33,938 nt of DNA from positions 1-33,938 of the forward strand of contig WRFU01000008.1 of assembly GCA_009778675.1 (NCBI GenBank), read 5' to 3'. Position 1 is the stretch's first letter; each line of letters begins with the position of its first letter. Positions 1 to 8,037 of the stretch are shown piece by piece. The notes below the pieces were generated by a model. That model was not told the DNA's origin. It ran no database searches and saw only the letters and a list, made by a program, of their open reading frames with translations. The translations under genes and the position numbers were made by a program. The DNA is from Candidatus Saccharimonadota bacterium (GTDB taxonomy: Bacteria > Patescibacteriota > Saccharimonadia > Saccharimonadales > Saccharimonadaceae).

Positions 1-1177
1 CAACAGTAATGTAGACTTTAGCACGGCCACACCAAGCGTACCGTACACTCTACACACTCTAACACCCGATCAACAAGCCTGGTTTACTACCAATGGTGTC
101 ACTTGGCCATCAGACATTACAGCCACCGCTTGGTTGCCAGCTGACAATACCCTTGGTGCTAACAACCAACGGCTTGGTACACCATACAGCAACATTACCG
201 CCGGTGCTACTACCACCGTCTTTGCTGATCAACGCCCACTATATCCAACTTATACGCAAGCTTTAAGCAGTGTGGCTAACCATTTGTATTCTACGATACC
301 AGTCACTAACGCGACTAATCCAACCAACCAAACTGTTTCTATCGGTAGCAGCACTAGTTTTAGCTCCATTGTTAGCTTAGCCAATCCAGCCTTAAGTCCA
401 ACCTATACCCCAACTTACCAATGGCAGGTTAGTATCGATAGTGGATCTAATTGGTCTAATCTAACTGATGGGGCTGGTATTTCGGGTTCTGGTACTACCG
501 CACTGAGCTTAACTAATATACCTTATGCTTGGAATGGTTATTGGTATCGGTTGGCGATTAAAACGCCACTGCTCAGTGGCACACCTAACACCGGTAGTGC
601 CGTGTTACGCACTACCGCACCGGCCACTTTAACTGTAAATGCCCCAACTATAACTCTTAGTGCTGATTCAACAGTCCCGATAGATGTTCAACCTGGTAAG
701 TTTAGCTCTAATTATGGTAATGTCACCGTAGATTACGATGGCACATCTGGCGTATCTTTGTCGATGTCGTTAGTAAATGCCAGCAATTCTAGTCTGGTTA
801 ACACTCAAGATTCAACCACAACTATTTCATCACTAAGTAGCCAGTGTTGGCAAATCAACCCTTGTGGTTTTACGCAGGCCAATAACAATATGGGTGGTAC
901 TAGTTGGTGGGGGTGGGCATTTGGCAACAATGGAGAAGGTTGGAACAATTTTGATGATATGACTACCGAAACTAACGTGTCGGCCTCGACACACACCTGG
1001 GCAGCTGTGGCGCCTGATTTAAGCGATGGAGACATTTCGACTCTTACGACAGGATTTAATGGTTCGTATCCATTCCCATGGACTGCAAAAGTTTATTTTG
1101 GCGTTTATGCTAGCCCGATTCAAAAGTCGGGCACTTATGTTGGGCAGGTATTATATACGGCAGTAGCCGGTATTTAG
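1..1177 (+). CDS. Extracellular Ig-like surface protein, 5' truncated by window edge
   Basis: The reading frame is open from base 2 to the TAG at 1175-1177, so the gene begins before the window; the TTG at 134 is not a convincing start. The visible 391 residues are rich in Ser, Thr, Asn and Gly and low in charge, typical of exported beta-sandwich proteins. A stretch coded around 400-640 (YQWQVSIDSGSNW ... YWYRLAI) reads like a bacterial Ig/fibronectin-type domain. The C-terminal third (about 645-1174) is another beta-rich domain ending in GTYVGQVLYTAVAGI, like the last strands of fimbrial or WxL-like domains. No LPxTG motif or C-terminal membrane segment is seen, so attachment is unclear. It lies just upstream of two wall-anchored proteins. 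Function: probably a surface or adhesin-type protein; not recognised more precisely. Confidence 0.75.
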   Translation, partial: NSNVDFSTATPSVPYTLHTLTPDQQAWFTTNGVTWPSDITATAWLPADNTLGANNQRLGTPYSNITAGATTTVFADQRPLYPTYTQALSSVANHLYSTIPVTNATNPTNQTVSIGSSTSFSSIVSLANPALSPTYTPTYQWQVSIDSGSNWSNLTDGAGISGSGTTALSLTNIPYAWNGYWYRLAIKTPLLSGTPNTGSAVLRTTAPATLTVNAPTITLSADSTVPIDVQPGKFSSNYGNVTVDYDGTSGVSLSMSLVNASNSSLVNTQDSTTTISSLSSQCWQINPCGFTQANNNMGGTSWWGWAFGNNGEGWNNFDDMTTETNVSASTHTWAAVAPDLSDGDISTLTTGFNGSYPFPWTAKVYFGVYASPIQKSGTYVGQVLYTAVAGI

Positions 1178-1207
1178 CAAAAACCATTTTACAGAGGTAG
1201 CGCACTA

Positions 1208-1236
1208 TTGACTTTTTAGGATATCTGTGCTAGTAT
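1208..1236 (+). promoter_or_regulatory. Class I promoter for the 1266 gene
   Basis: TTGACT (1208-1213), 17-bp spacer ending TGTGC, then TAGTAT (1231-1236). The predicted transcript starts near 1243, downstream of the upstream in-frame start at 1227, which fixes the coding start at ATG 1266. Same promoter type as at 1867, 3332, 15996, 26083 and 30920. Confidence 0.7.
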
Positions 1237-1265
1237 GGAAGGGAGTTAAATTAAAAAACAAAAAA

Positions 1266-1766
1266 ATGTTAGCAGATCCAGAAAAATACGAAAAACCACC
1301 AGAATTTAAATCTTCTGCCGAGAATCTTCCCGAGCAACCTGGCTCAGAGGCCGAATCTGATCAGTTCAAACTGCCTGAAGCGGCCATAGAAGTTATTGCC
1401 GATCCAAGAAAAATCGAAGCAGCTATTGAAAAAGCCAGGGGGGATATTGATAAAGTTTTTGAATCAGCTGAAACAGACGCTGGCACTAATAGAAAAGTTA
1501 GTGTCACTGAAATTCAGGTCAAGGCCTTTGAAACAGCTATGGGTCCAATAGGCTCAGATGTAAAAGAAGCATTGCAACTAAAAGCAGTTTCGCCAGATCA
1601 AGATTTTGATAATAAACAGCAATTACAAGAATTATTCTCACAACCATCGCAGGCCTTAGAGACGAACAAAAACCGTCCAACCATAGAAAAAGCTCGTGAC
1701 GTTTTAACAGCTTTTACAATGACATTTCGTCGGGATAAAGAGTCCTATCAGGGCGACAAAGCATAG
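1266..1766 (+). CDS. Small soluble hypothetical protein
   Basis: A 166-residue acidic and charged protein with no signal peptide, membrane segment or cysteine. An in-frame TTG at 1227 would give a longer product, but the promoter -10 sits at 1231-1236, so the ATG at 1266 (MLADPEKYEKPP) is the supported start. The first 40 residues are Pro/Glu/Ser-rich and look disordered; the rest (about 45-166) is predicted helical, with segments such as ADPRKIEAAIEKARGDIDKVF. No clear Shine-Dalgarno precedes the ATG and the leader is only about 23 nt. It sits between surface-protein genes and shares the promoter type of the two wall-anchored proteins downstream, suggesting co-expression. I do not recognise the family. 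Confidence 0.7.
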   Translation: MLADPEKYEKPPEFKSSAENLPEQPGSEAESDQFKLPEAAIEVIADPRKIEAAIEKARGDIDKVFESAETDAGTNRKVSVTEIQVKAFETAMGPIGSDVKEALQLKAVSPDQDFDNKQQLQELFSQPSQALETNKNRPTIEKARDVLTAFTMTFRRDKESYQGDKA

Positions 1767-1866
1767 ACTTAGGCTAGAACATATCATAAAAAGTATAACT
1801 GGTCACCATACCAGATCATAATCATGCTGTTACGGTTGACACAGGTGGTAAAAAGCATAAAGGGTA

Positions 1867-1895
1867 TTGACTTTCCAGCTTATCTGTGCTAGCAT
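1867..1895 (+). promoter_or_regulatory. Class I promoter for the 1940 surface protein
   Basis: TTGACT (1867-1872), 17-bp spacer ending TGTGC, TAGCAT (1890-1895). Predicted start of transcription near 1902 gives a leader of about 38 nt, A-rich and without an obvious Shine-Dalgarno. Confidence 0.7.
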
Positions 1896-1939
1896 GGAAT
1901 AGATAATAGATAAAAAATAAAGATTAAACAAGACAAAAC

Positions 1940-3310
1940 ATGAAACACCTCAAAATATCTAATAAAACCCTAGGCTTTATTGCTGGCACAATTGTGATGG
2001 CTTTAGCCATGATTATCAGTGTGGCGGCATTTGCTTGGGGGCCAGACCGAACGACTTATACGATTGAAAAACCTGCCAATAAAGTAACGTTTAACTCTAT
2101 GACTGACAACCCTAACTATGGTGATGAACGAAACTTTTTGATTGCTAAGGGCGCAAATGAAAGTACATCTAGCTGGCGTGACGTAGTCAATGTTAGCCAG
2201 GATGGCGAATACACCGTGCGTTTGTACGTACACAATAACGCGGCTGCTAACCTGAACTTAGTCGCCAAAGATACCAAAGCCCAGATTAGCTTGCCAAATA
2301 CCTGGGCAAACTCAATAGACGTCAACGGTTATCTTTCGGCCAGTAACGCGACACCAGCCCAAATATGGGATCAGGTAACGTTTAAAGGCACTAGTACCAG
2401 AATCCACATTGCATATATCACCGGTTCGGCACGTTACTTTAACAACGTTAACCCCAGCACTGGCTTTGTTATACCAGATAGTGTAGTTAGCAGCGGTGCG
2501 TTGATCGGTTATGAAAAAATGGATGGCAACGTGCCAGGCTGTTATCAGTATTCAGGCATTTTGACGATACGGGTAAAAGTTACAACCGAAAAAGACCCAG
2601 GTTTTACCGTAGAAAAGAAAGTTCGCCTACACGGTAGTACCGATTGGGTCAAGATTGTAAACGCTAAACCAGGCGAACAAGTTGATTACCAAATTGGCTA
2701 CAAAAACACTGGTACGGCACAGCAAAATAACGTTATAGCCAAAGACCAATTGCCAATTGGTGTAACTTACAAAAACAGTACTACAACTTTAAGGAATGCC
2801 GCTAATCCCGACGGTAACGGTCTAAGAGTTGCCAGCAACAATTTGATAACTACTAAAGGTATCAACATTGGTAATTATGCCGCTGGCGCTAACGCCTATG
2901 TCCGTTTTACCGCCACCTTGCCAGCTGCTAAAGACTTGCGGTGTGGTAAAAACACTTTAACTAATACCGGTTCGATCGAAACTGATAATGGTGCTAAAAG
3001 CGACACAGCCAATGTAGTAATCGACGTAGAATGTGCCCCTAACGAATGTAAACCCGGTGTACCAGAAGGTGATGCACGGTGCGATGAAGCTCTGGCTGCC
3101 CCTGTTGCTCCAGATGAATTGCCGCACACCGGCCCAGCCGAAATCGTCCTATCAATAGTTGCAGTGCTAGCCATTACCGTTGGTGTGATCTACTGGTATC
3201 GCAGTAACGAAGCGGTAAAGAAGGTTACTGTTGGTGGTAAACTAGATAATTTTGAAGCTACAGTTAAACACTCCATAAAAACCATAAAATCGAAGTTTAT
3301 AAAAAAATAA
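1940..3310 (+). CDS. LPHTG wall-anchored surface protein with DUF11-like domain
   Basis: 456 residues. An N-terminal signal segment (about 11-32, GFIAGTIVMALAMIISVAAFA) is followed by a beta-rich domain (33-215), a DUF11-like domain (about 217-362: FTVEKKV, KPGEQVDYQIGYKNTG, LTNTGSIET), a short Cys/Pro linker (CKPGVPEGDARC) and a sortase-type sorting signal, LPHTG at 394-398, then a hydrophobic segment (about 400-420). Known of the family: LPxTG proteins are exported by Sec and linked to the wall or to pilus partners by sortase. Odd: about 36 basic residues follow the membrane segment, much longer than the usual few. Paralogous at the C-terminus to the next gene, down to near-identical DNA at the sorting signal. 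Likely an adhesin or pilus-like component; no sortase gene is in the window. Confidence 0.85.
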   Translation: MKHLKISNKTLGFIAGTIVMALAMIISVAAFAWGPDRTTYTIEKPANKVTFNSMTDNPNYGDERNFLIAKGANESTSSWRDVVNVSQDGEYTVRLYVHNNAAANLNLVAKDTKAQISLPNTWANSIDVNGYLSASNATPAQIWDQVTFKGTSTRIHIAYITGSARYFNNVNPSTGFVIPDSVVSSGALIGYEKMDGNVPGCYQYSGILTIRVKVTTEKDPGFTVEKKVRLHGSTDWVKIVNAKPGEQVDYQIGYKNTGTAQQNNVIAKDQLPIGVTYKNSTTTLRNAANPDGNGLRVASNNLITTKGINIGNYAAGANAYVRFTATLPAAKDLRCGKNTLTNTGSIETDNGAKSDTANVVIDVECAPNECKPGVPEGDARCDEALAAPVAPDELPHTGPAEIVLSIVAVLAITVGVIYWYRSNEAVKKVTVGGKLDNFEATVKHSIKTIKSKFIKK

Positions 3311-3331
3311 ACAATCCACAAAATTAAAAGC

Positions 3332-3360
3332 TTGACTTTTTTACACCGATGTGCTAGTAT
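3332..3360 (+). promoter_or_regulatory. Class I promoter for the 3401 surface protein
   Basis: TTGACT (3332-3337), 17-bp spacer ending TGTGC, TAGTAT (3355-3360). Transcription from about 3367 excludes the upstream in-frame ATG at 3332 and supports the start at 3401. Confidence 0.7.
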
Positions 3361-3400
3361 TGAGACAGAGTTATTAAAAAACAAAAACAAAAGGCAAAAC

Positions 3401-6400
3401 ATGGACAATCAGATACAACATCGCAAGCGCTTGCAGCCAAAGGCCATCGCTATTTTGGCGGCCGTAGTTGTGGCAGTGATATTACTAGTCGTGCTGGTAG
3501 CAAATGCACTTAGTAATAAAGACATCATAATCGGTGATACAACTATCACCCAGCGGCAGATCAACACTAACGCTACAGACATGAAGAATTTCCTGCAAGC
3601 CCATCCCGGTACTAGTTTTGGTAAGGGTGGTATTAAAACAATTGCTCGCAACGACCTAGTTATGAACGCTGGGCTAAAACTGTACAATACTAGCAATAAA
3701 TGTAATGTCACAGTCAGTAATCAAGATATAATGTCAGCCGCCAACGTGACAGCTATGACGCAACTTGGTACTGGCAGCGATTTTCGGCTAGTGCGAGCTG
3801 AAAATACAGCCTACCAGAATAAATTGGCTAGTTGTTTGATTGCTGCTAAAAACGTCTTTTTGATGAGTATTCCGTTTGATACGCCTTATTTTGCCCAAAT
3901 GTCACAAGCTGATGCCACCAAGGCTTATGCCGCGGCCAAAGCAAAACTAACCAGGGACATTTTGCCATTGTTTGAACAAAAGCAATCACAACAGCAAATT
4001 GCCACACATGCCGATGTTAACCGTGTTAATCCTAATTATGTGGCCGACGATGATCGAGAATTAGATCTAGCTTACAAAGGCCCAGTGATTTTTGCTATGC
4101 AGTACGATTGTACGAGCGGCTGTTTTAATGATTTGACAAAAACTAAATATCCAGCTGATCCTGGCCAGCAAGTTAGTCTAAACGATAGTCTAGCTAATTT
4201 AAACCAGGTTGGTGATTATACTAATGTGCTAGTTGGCCAAAATGGTGAATTTACTATTATGCGCCTAGAGGCCAAAGTTGGTGAATTTGACTCCTGGGAT
4301 AACTTTTTGGATACGCTGAATCATGAATACGTTGGTTTTAAAATTGCCGATGCAACAAACAACCAGGCCATCAATAATGTTGCTAGCACGTTTACTAATT
4401 GGTTAGCGCAACTACCAAAAGCTTTTGTAAGTGATACTTATGCTGCTAGCTGTGCGACTGATTACGATGGTATGTACAACCATGAAATCCCATTTGTGAT
4501 TAACGCTAAAGTTAATTCGGCCTCGGGTTCGGCGCTTAAAGGTGTCTCGCTTAAAACTATCCAACGCAAACCGTCTGATCCAACCGGCTGTACCCGCACC
4601 AAAAGCGGTACGACTGATGCGACTGGCAAAGTCACAATTGGTAGCCACAGTGCTGGGATGAATTGTTGGTATTATCGCCCAGAATTGTACGTAACTGCAC
4701 CAGCTGGTTACATCTACAAGGGTGCAATTAATGTCTCGACCGGGGCACTAGCAGCCGAACCGACACCAGTTACACCAAAAAGCAAAACTGGCGGTACGGC
4801 TTATTACAATTGGACAGATACCACCTGGAAATGGAATGGCCAATCTGGCAAAGGTTGGGCAGGCGTTAACGGTTCAGCATCGATGGAAATCACTCTGATT
4901 TTTGCGCCAATCCCACCTAGCTACAATTCAACTATCAACAAAAAAGTTAGTACCGATGGTAGTAATTGGCAAAACAACATCACGATTAAGCCAGGTGATA
5001 TTGCCTACTTCAAGATAGATTATATGAACCAAGGTGACATTTCGCCAACCGATGTTAGTATTATAGACGCGTCGGTCTTTAATGGTGGTTTAATCAACAT
5101 TTCTAGCCTAACTGTTAATGGTAAAAGCGGTAATATTAATGATCTAAAAACTGGTCTAAATATTGGCAAGCCAGCCAAGGGCTCAACGACTTCTATCAAA
5201 TTTAAAGCTCAGGCGCCATTGAATGACAGTTTGGCGCAATGTGGCGTTAACACCTTTAACAACACCGCCCAAACTACTGGCGACCCGTCTGGCACTAAAA
5301 AAACTAACCAAGCAACAGTCACAGTTAGCAAAACTTGTACGCCTAGTTTTACGGTAGTCAAAGAAGTCCGTAAATCTGGCACTACAACTTGGGCTAAAAG
5401 TGTTCAGGTTAACCCTGGCGATGAAGTTGAATATCGTATCACCGTGACCAACACCGGCAATGTACCGCTGACTAATGTCATGGTGCGTGACCAACTGCAA
5501 AATGGCTTGGTTTACGTGTCGGGCAAAGATGGTATTACAACTAGCACTGGTGTAAATATTGGTACTATCGCGACCAAGGGCGCAACAGCTTCGGTGATCT
5601 TTAAGGCCAAAGCTCCAGTTAATGATGCTTTAGCTCAATGTAATCAAAACTCTTTAACTAACAGCGTGTTTGTCAAAACTACCGAAGTGCCGACCGAAAG
5701 TAAAGATTCGGCTATTGTGGTGGTCAATAAGCAATGTATTTATCAGTGTTCAGATTTGCAGGTGCAACTGCTAAGCCGCACAAAAGTCCAATTTGCTGCC
5801 AAACCAACCGCGCAGGGTGGTTATACTTACCAAGGTGTGGTTTACACCGTACGGGACGAAAATGGTAATGTAGTTGATGTGATTACCTCTAACGCCGGTG
5901 CTGATGCTAGTGGTTGGGCGGGCGTTAGCCAATATACACGAGCTCAGGCCGGGAGTTATACAGTTGAAGCCAATGTCAAATTCATGTCGCCAGATAACAG
6001 CGTCGTTGACTCGTCGGTCAACTGTGTTGGCAAGTTCTCGATCGAACCAGCCCCAATCTACACTTGTGATCTATTGACAGTTACCAAACAGACAGATTCA
6101 GTTACTAAACATGATTTAGCGATCAATTATACAGCCCAAAACGGAGCAGTTTATAACGGCGTGACTTACGTCATCAAAGATGCTAATGGTGTAGCCATTG
6201 GTGATCCAATAACCGTTAGCGCTGCTACTAGTGAAACTGGCGCTTATACCTTTGATGCGCCTAAGGCTGGTGACTACACCATCGTTGCAACTATATCGGT
6301 TACAGCCGATGGTGCTGCTCAGACTGCTACCAGCGAAACCTGTGTTAAACCGATTACTGTTAGCGAACTGTGCGCTTTGCCTGGCAAAGAAGGCATAGCT

Positions 6401-6742
6401 GCAACTGATCCTAATTGCCGTGAAAAATGTGCCATTGACGGTAAAACTGATCTGTGGGCGGATGATCCAAGTTGTCGCCCAGAATGTAAACCTGGCGTAC
6501 CACAGGGCGATCCACTATGTGTCGATGCTCCAGTTGAATTGCCGCACACCGGCCCAGCCGAAATAGTATTGTCAGTGATGGCAGTTTTGGCAATCACAAT
6601 TGGCGGTGTTTACTGGTACAAGAGCCGCACCGAACTACGAAAAGTCGAAGTTGGTAGTGGTAGTAGCAAGGTTAATCTTAAAAAGATCAAGAAAACTATC
6701 AAAAAGCAATTAGTAGCGCTAAAAGATCAGCTTTACAAGTAG
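3401..6742 (+). CDS. Large LPHTG wall-anchored protein with foldase-like N-terminus and DUF11-like repeats
   Basis: 1113 residues from the ATG at 3401; the in-frame ATG at 3332 lies on the promoter. A signal/anchor helix at about 13-36 is followed by a helical region (about 40-330: TTITQRQINTN, ARNDLVMNAGLKL, VSNQDI) that resembles the N-terminal domain of SurA/PrsA foldases (inference). Then come a Cys-containing carboxypeptidase-regulatory or Cna-B-like region (about 345-500), two DUF11-like domains (505-643, 647-780), two Ig-like domains (781-987), a Cys/Pro segment with repeats of the type C..PGK..DPNC (988-1041), LPHTG at 1047-1051, a hydrophobic segment and a 39-residue Lys-rich tail. 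Probable surface adhesin or stalk covalently attached by sortase. The pairing of a foldase-like head with wall-anchored repeats is unusual. Confidence 0.85.
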   Translation: MDNQIQHRKRLQPKAIAILAAVVVAVILLVVLVANALSNKDIIIGDTTITQRQINTNATDMKNFLQAHPGTSFGKGGIKTIARNDLVMNAGLKLYNTSNKCNVTVSNQDIMSAANVTAMTQLGTGSDFRLVRAENTAYQNKLASCLIAAKNVFLMSIPFDTPYFAQMSQADATKAYAAAKAKLTRDILPLFEQKQSQQQIATHADVNRVNPNYVADDDRELDLAYKGPVIFAMQYDCTSGCFNDLTKTKYPADPGQQVSLNDSLANLNQVGDYTNVLVGQNGEFTIMRLEAKVGEFDSWDNFLDTLNHEYVGFKIADATNNQAINNVASTFTNWLAQLPKAFVSDTYAASCATDYDGMYNHEIPFVINAKVNSASGSALKGVSLKTIQRKPSDPTGCTRTKSGTTDATGKVTIGSHSAGMNCWYYRPELYVTAPAGYIYKGAINVSTGALAAEPTPVTPKSKTGGTAYYNWTDTTWKWNGQSGKGWAGVNGSASMEITLIFAPIPPSYNSTINKKVSTDGSNWQNNITIKPGDIAYFKIDYMNQGDISPTDVSIIDASVFNGGLINISSLTVNGKSGNINDLKTGLNIGKPAKGSTTSIKFKAQAPLNDSLAQCGVNTFNNTAQTTGDPSGTKKTNQATVTVSKTCTPSFTVVKEVRKSGTTTWAKSVQVNPGDEVEYRITVTNTGNVPLTNVMVRDQLQNGLVYVSGKDGITTSTGVNIGTIATKGATASVIFKAKAPVNDALAQCNQNSLTNSVFVKTTEVPTESKDSAIVVVNKQCIYQCSDLQVQLLSRTKVQFAAKPTAQGGYTYQGVVYTVRDENGNVVDVITSNAGADASGWAGVSQYTRAQAGSYTVEANVKFMSPDNSVVDSSVNCVGKFSIEPAPIYTCDLLTVTKQTDSVTKHDLAINYTAQNGAVYNGVTYVIKDANGVAIGDPITVSAATSETGAYTFDAPKAGDYTIVATISVTADGAAQTATSETCVKPITVSELCALPGKEGIAATDPNCREKCAIDGKTDLWADDPSCRPECKPGVPQGDPLCVDAPVELPHTGPAEIVLSVMAVLAITIGGVYWYKSRTELRKVEVGSGSSKVNLKKIKKTIKKQLVALKDQLYK

Positions 6743-6759
6743 CCAAGATCCATAGTTGC

Positions 6760-6788
6760 TTGTACTAGGTGGTAACATCTGCTACAAT
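6760..6788 (+). promoter_or_regulatory. rplU promoter
   Basis: TTGTAC (6760-6765), 17 bp, TACAAT (6783-6788) preceded by TGC, an extended -10. The ATG at 6798 is only 9 nt beyond the -10, so the leader is 0-3 nt. Confidence 0.65.
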
Positions 6789-6797
6789 ACTCAGGTT

Positions 6798-7106
6798 ATG
6801 AAAAAAGCAGTCATTAAAACCGGTGGCAAGCAATATCTTGTAGCCGAAAAAGAGACCCTACTGGTGGACCGCCTCCAGGAAGGAACTAAAGAGCTCAAAC
6901 TTGACGCTTTGCTAGTGATCGACGGTGATAAAACCACTGTTGGTACGCCTACTGTTAAAGGCGTAGTAGTTACAGCCAAGGTTATCGAGCTAGAAGTCAA
7001 AGGCGACAAACTACGCGTGATTCGCTATAAAAGCAAAAAGCGTGTGCACACCGAAACTGGACATCGGCAAAAGTATTCTAAGATTGAAATAGCATCTATT
7101 AAATAA
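6798..7106 (+). CDS. rplU: 50S ribosomal protein L21
   Basis: 102 residues beginning MKKAVIKTGGKQYLVAEKE, the usual L21 start, and ending in the conserved basic part YKSKKRVHTETGHRQKYSKIEI. The longer frame from TTG 6756 is rejected because the promoter lies at 6760-6788. L21 binds 23S rRNA in the large subunit. rplU is normally followed by rpmA; here rpmA is absent and a long palindrome followed by parA comes instead. The very short predicted leader leaves no room for a Shine-Dalgarno. Confidence 0.95.
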   Translation: MKKAVIKTGGKQYLVAEKETLLVDRLQEGTKELKLDALLVIDGDKTTVGTPTVKGVVVTAKVIELEVKGDKLRVIRYKSKKRVHTETGHRQKYSKIEIASIK

Positions 7107-7108
7107 TT

Positions 7109-7196
7109 AGATTAACCTATATCGATGCTACCAGAGCATTCCCCCTTTAGGGGGTTGGGGGCAATATGCTCTGGGAGTATTGATATAGGTTAATCT
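7109..7196. repeat. 88-nt imperfect palindrome, possible terminator
   Basis: 7109-7123 is the exact reverse complement of 7182-7196 (15 bp). Pairing continues inward (7124-7139 with 7166-7181, two G-U and one mismatch) and again C5/G5 (7141-7145 with 7157-7161). This gives a stem of about 31 bp between rplU and parA. It is far longer than a normal intrinsic terminator and lacks a clean T-run, so it may be a terminator, an RNase III-type processing site or a small mobile palindrome. Confidence 0.8.
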
Positions 7197-7250
7197 TTAC
7201 ACTTTTACTCATAAAAGTTCGCCAGTAAGCTTTGTCTTTTACTCTGTAAA

Positions 7251-7259
7251 TGCTATAAT
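7251..7259 (+). promoter_or_regulatory. parA extended -10 promoter
   Basis: TGC followed by a consensus TATAAT (7254-7259); a weak -35 TTGTCT at 7232-7237 is 16 bp upstream. The ATG at 7270 is 10 nt past the -10, so the leader is about 4 nt. Confidence 0.6.
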
Positions 7260-7269
7260 TCTTATAGTT

Positions 7270-8037
7270 ATGAGTACGGTGATAGCTGTGACCAATCAAA
7301 AAGGCGGGGTGGGCAAAACCACCACGGCTATTAATGTAGCTTTTTGTTTAGCTAAAATGGGCAAAAAAACGCTATTGATTGATCTTGACCCGCAGGGTAA
7401 CGCAACCAGCGGCTTAGCTTTTGACAAACAAGAGCTAAAAAAAACCATGACAGATGTCATGCTCGATGATGCCAAACTAGAAAAAATTATTCAAATCACA
7501 AAGTTTAAAAACTTAAGCCTAGCGCCAACTACGGCGTACTTGGCTAATGCCGAAGTTGAATTATCTAAAGTAAAAGGGCGTTTTACACGTCTAAAAGATG
7601 CCACTATCGCGGCGCGGGGAACATTCGATTATATTATTGTCGATAATCCACCATCACTTGGGCTGCTAACTGTCAACGGGCTAATCGCTGCCGATTACAT
7701 TTTGCTGCCAGTGCAAACCGAATTTTATGCTCTAGAAGGCGTTTCACAGCTGCTAGAAAGCATGAAACTAGTCAAAAAGGCCATGAACCCAGATTTAGAT
7801 CTATTGGGCGTGGTGCCAACTATGGTGGATGCTCGTACGACACTCAGCGTGCAAGTACTAGAAGAAATCCAAAAATTCTTTGGCAGTAAGGTATTTGAAA
7901 CATTTGTACCCAGAAACGTTCGTTTAGCCGAAGCCCCTAGCCACGGTGTACCAGTAGGGGTATACGACAGGTTTAGCAAGGGTGCCAAAGCCTATAAAGC
8001 ATTAACTAAGGAGATCGTAAAACGTGTTGAACAATAA
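7270..8037 (+). CDS. parA: Chromosome partitioning ATPase ParA/Soj
   Basis: 255 residues. The deviant Walker A motif KGGVGKTT is at 11-18, Walker A' region DYIIVDNPPSLG near 118-129, and LLIDLDPQGNATSGL near 34-48, all standard for ParA/Soj. ParA is a dynamic ATPase that binds nucleoid DNA and, with ParB bound at parS, segregates the origin region. It overlaps parB by 14 nt, the common parAB arrangement. Length is typical of the chromosomal, helix-turn-helix-free type. I found no parS-like site in the window. Confidence 0.95.
   Translation: MSTVIAVTNQKGGVGKTTTAINVAFCLAKMGKKTLLIDLDPQGNATSGLAFDKQELKKTMTDVMLDDAKLEKIIQITKFKNLSLAPTTAYLANAEVELSKVKGRFTRLKDATIAARGTFDYIIVDNPPSLGLLTVNGLIAADYILLPVQTEFYALEGVSQLLESMKLVKKAMNPDLDLLGVVPTMVDARTTLSVQVLEEIQKFFGSKVFETFVPRNVRLAEAPSHGVPVGVYDRFSKGAKAYKALTKEIVKRVEQ

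Noticed and set aside
1799-1813. CTGGT...ACCAG hairpin as the terminator of the 1266 gene
   Set aside because: Only a 5-bp stem and no T-run follows; too weak to call.
6756-6797. Longer rplU start at TTG 6756
   Set aside because: It overlaps the -35 and -10 elements, and L21 proteins begin at the ATG 6798 position.
7100-8030. parS site near parAB
   Set aside because: No sequence close to TGTTTCACGTGAAACA is visible here or elsewhere in the window.
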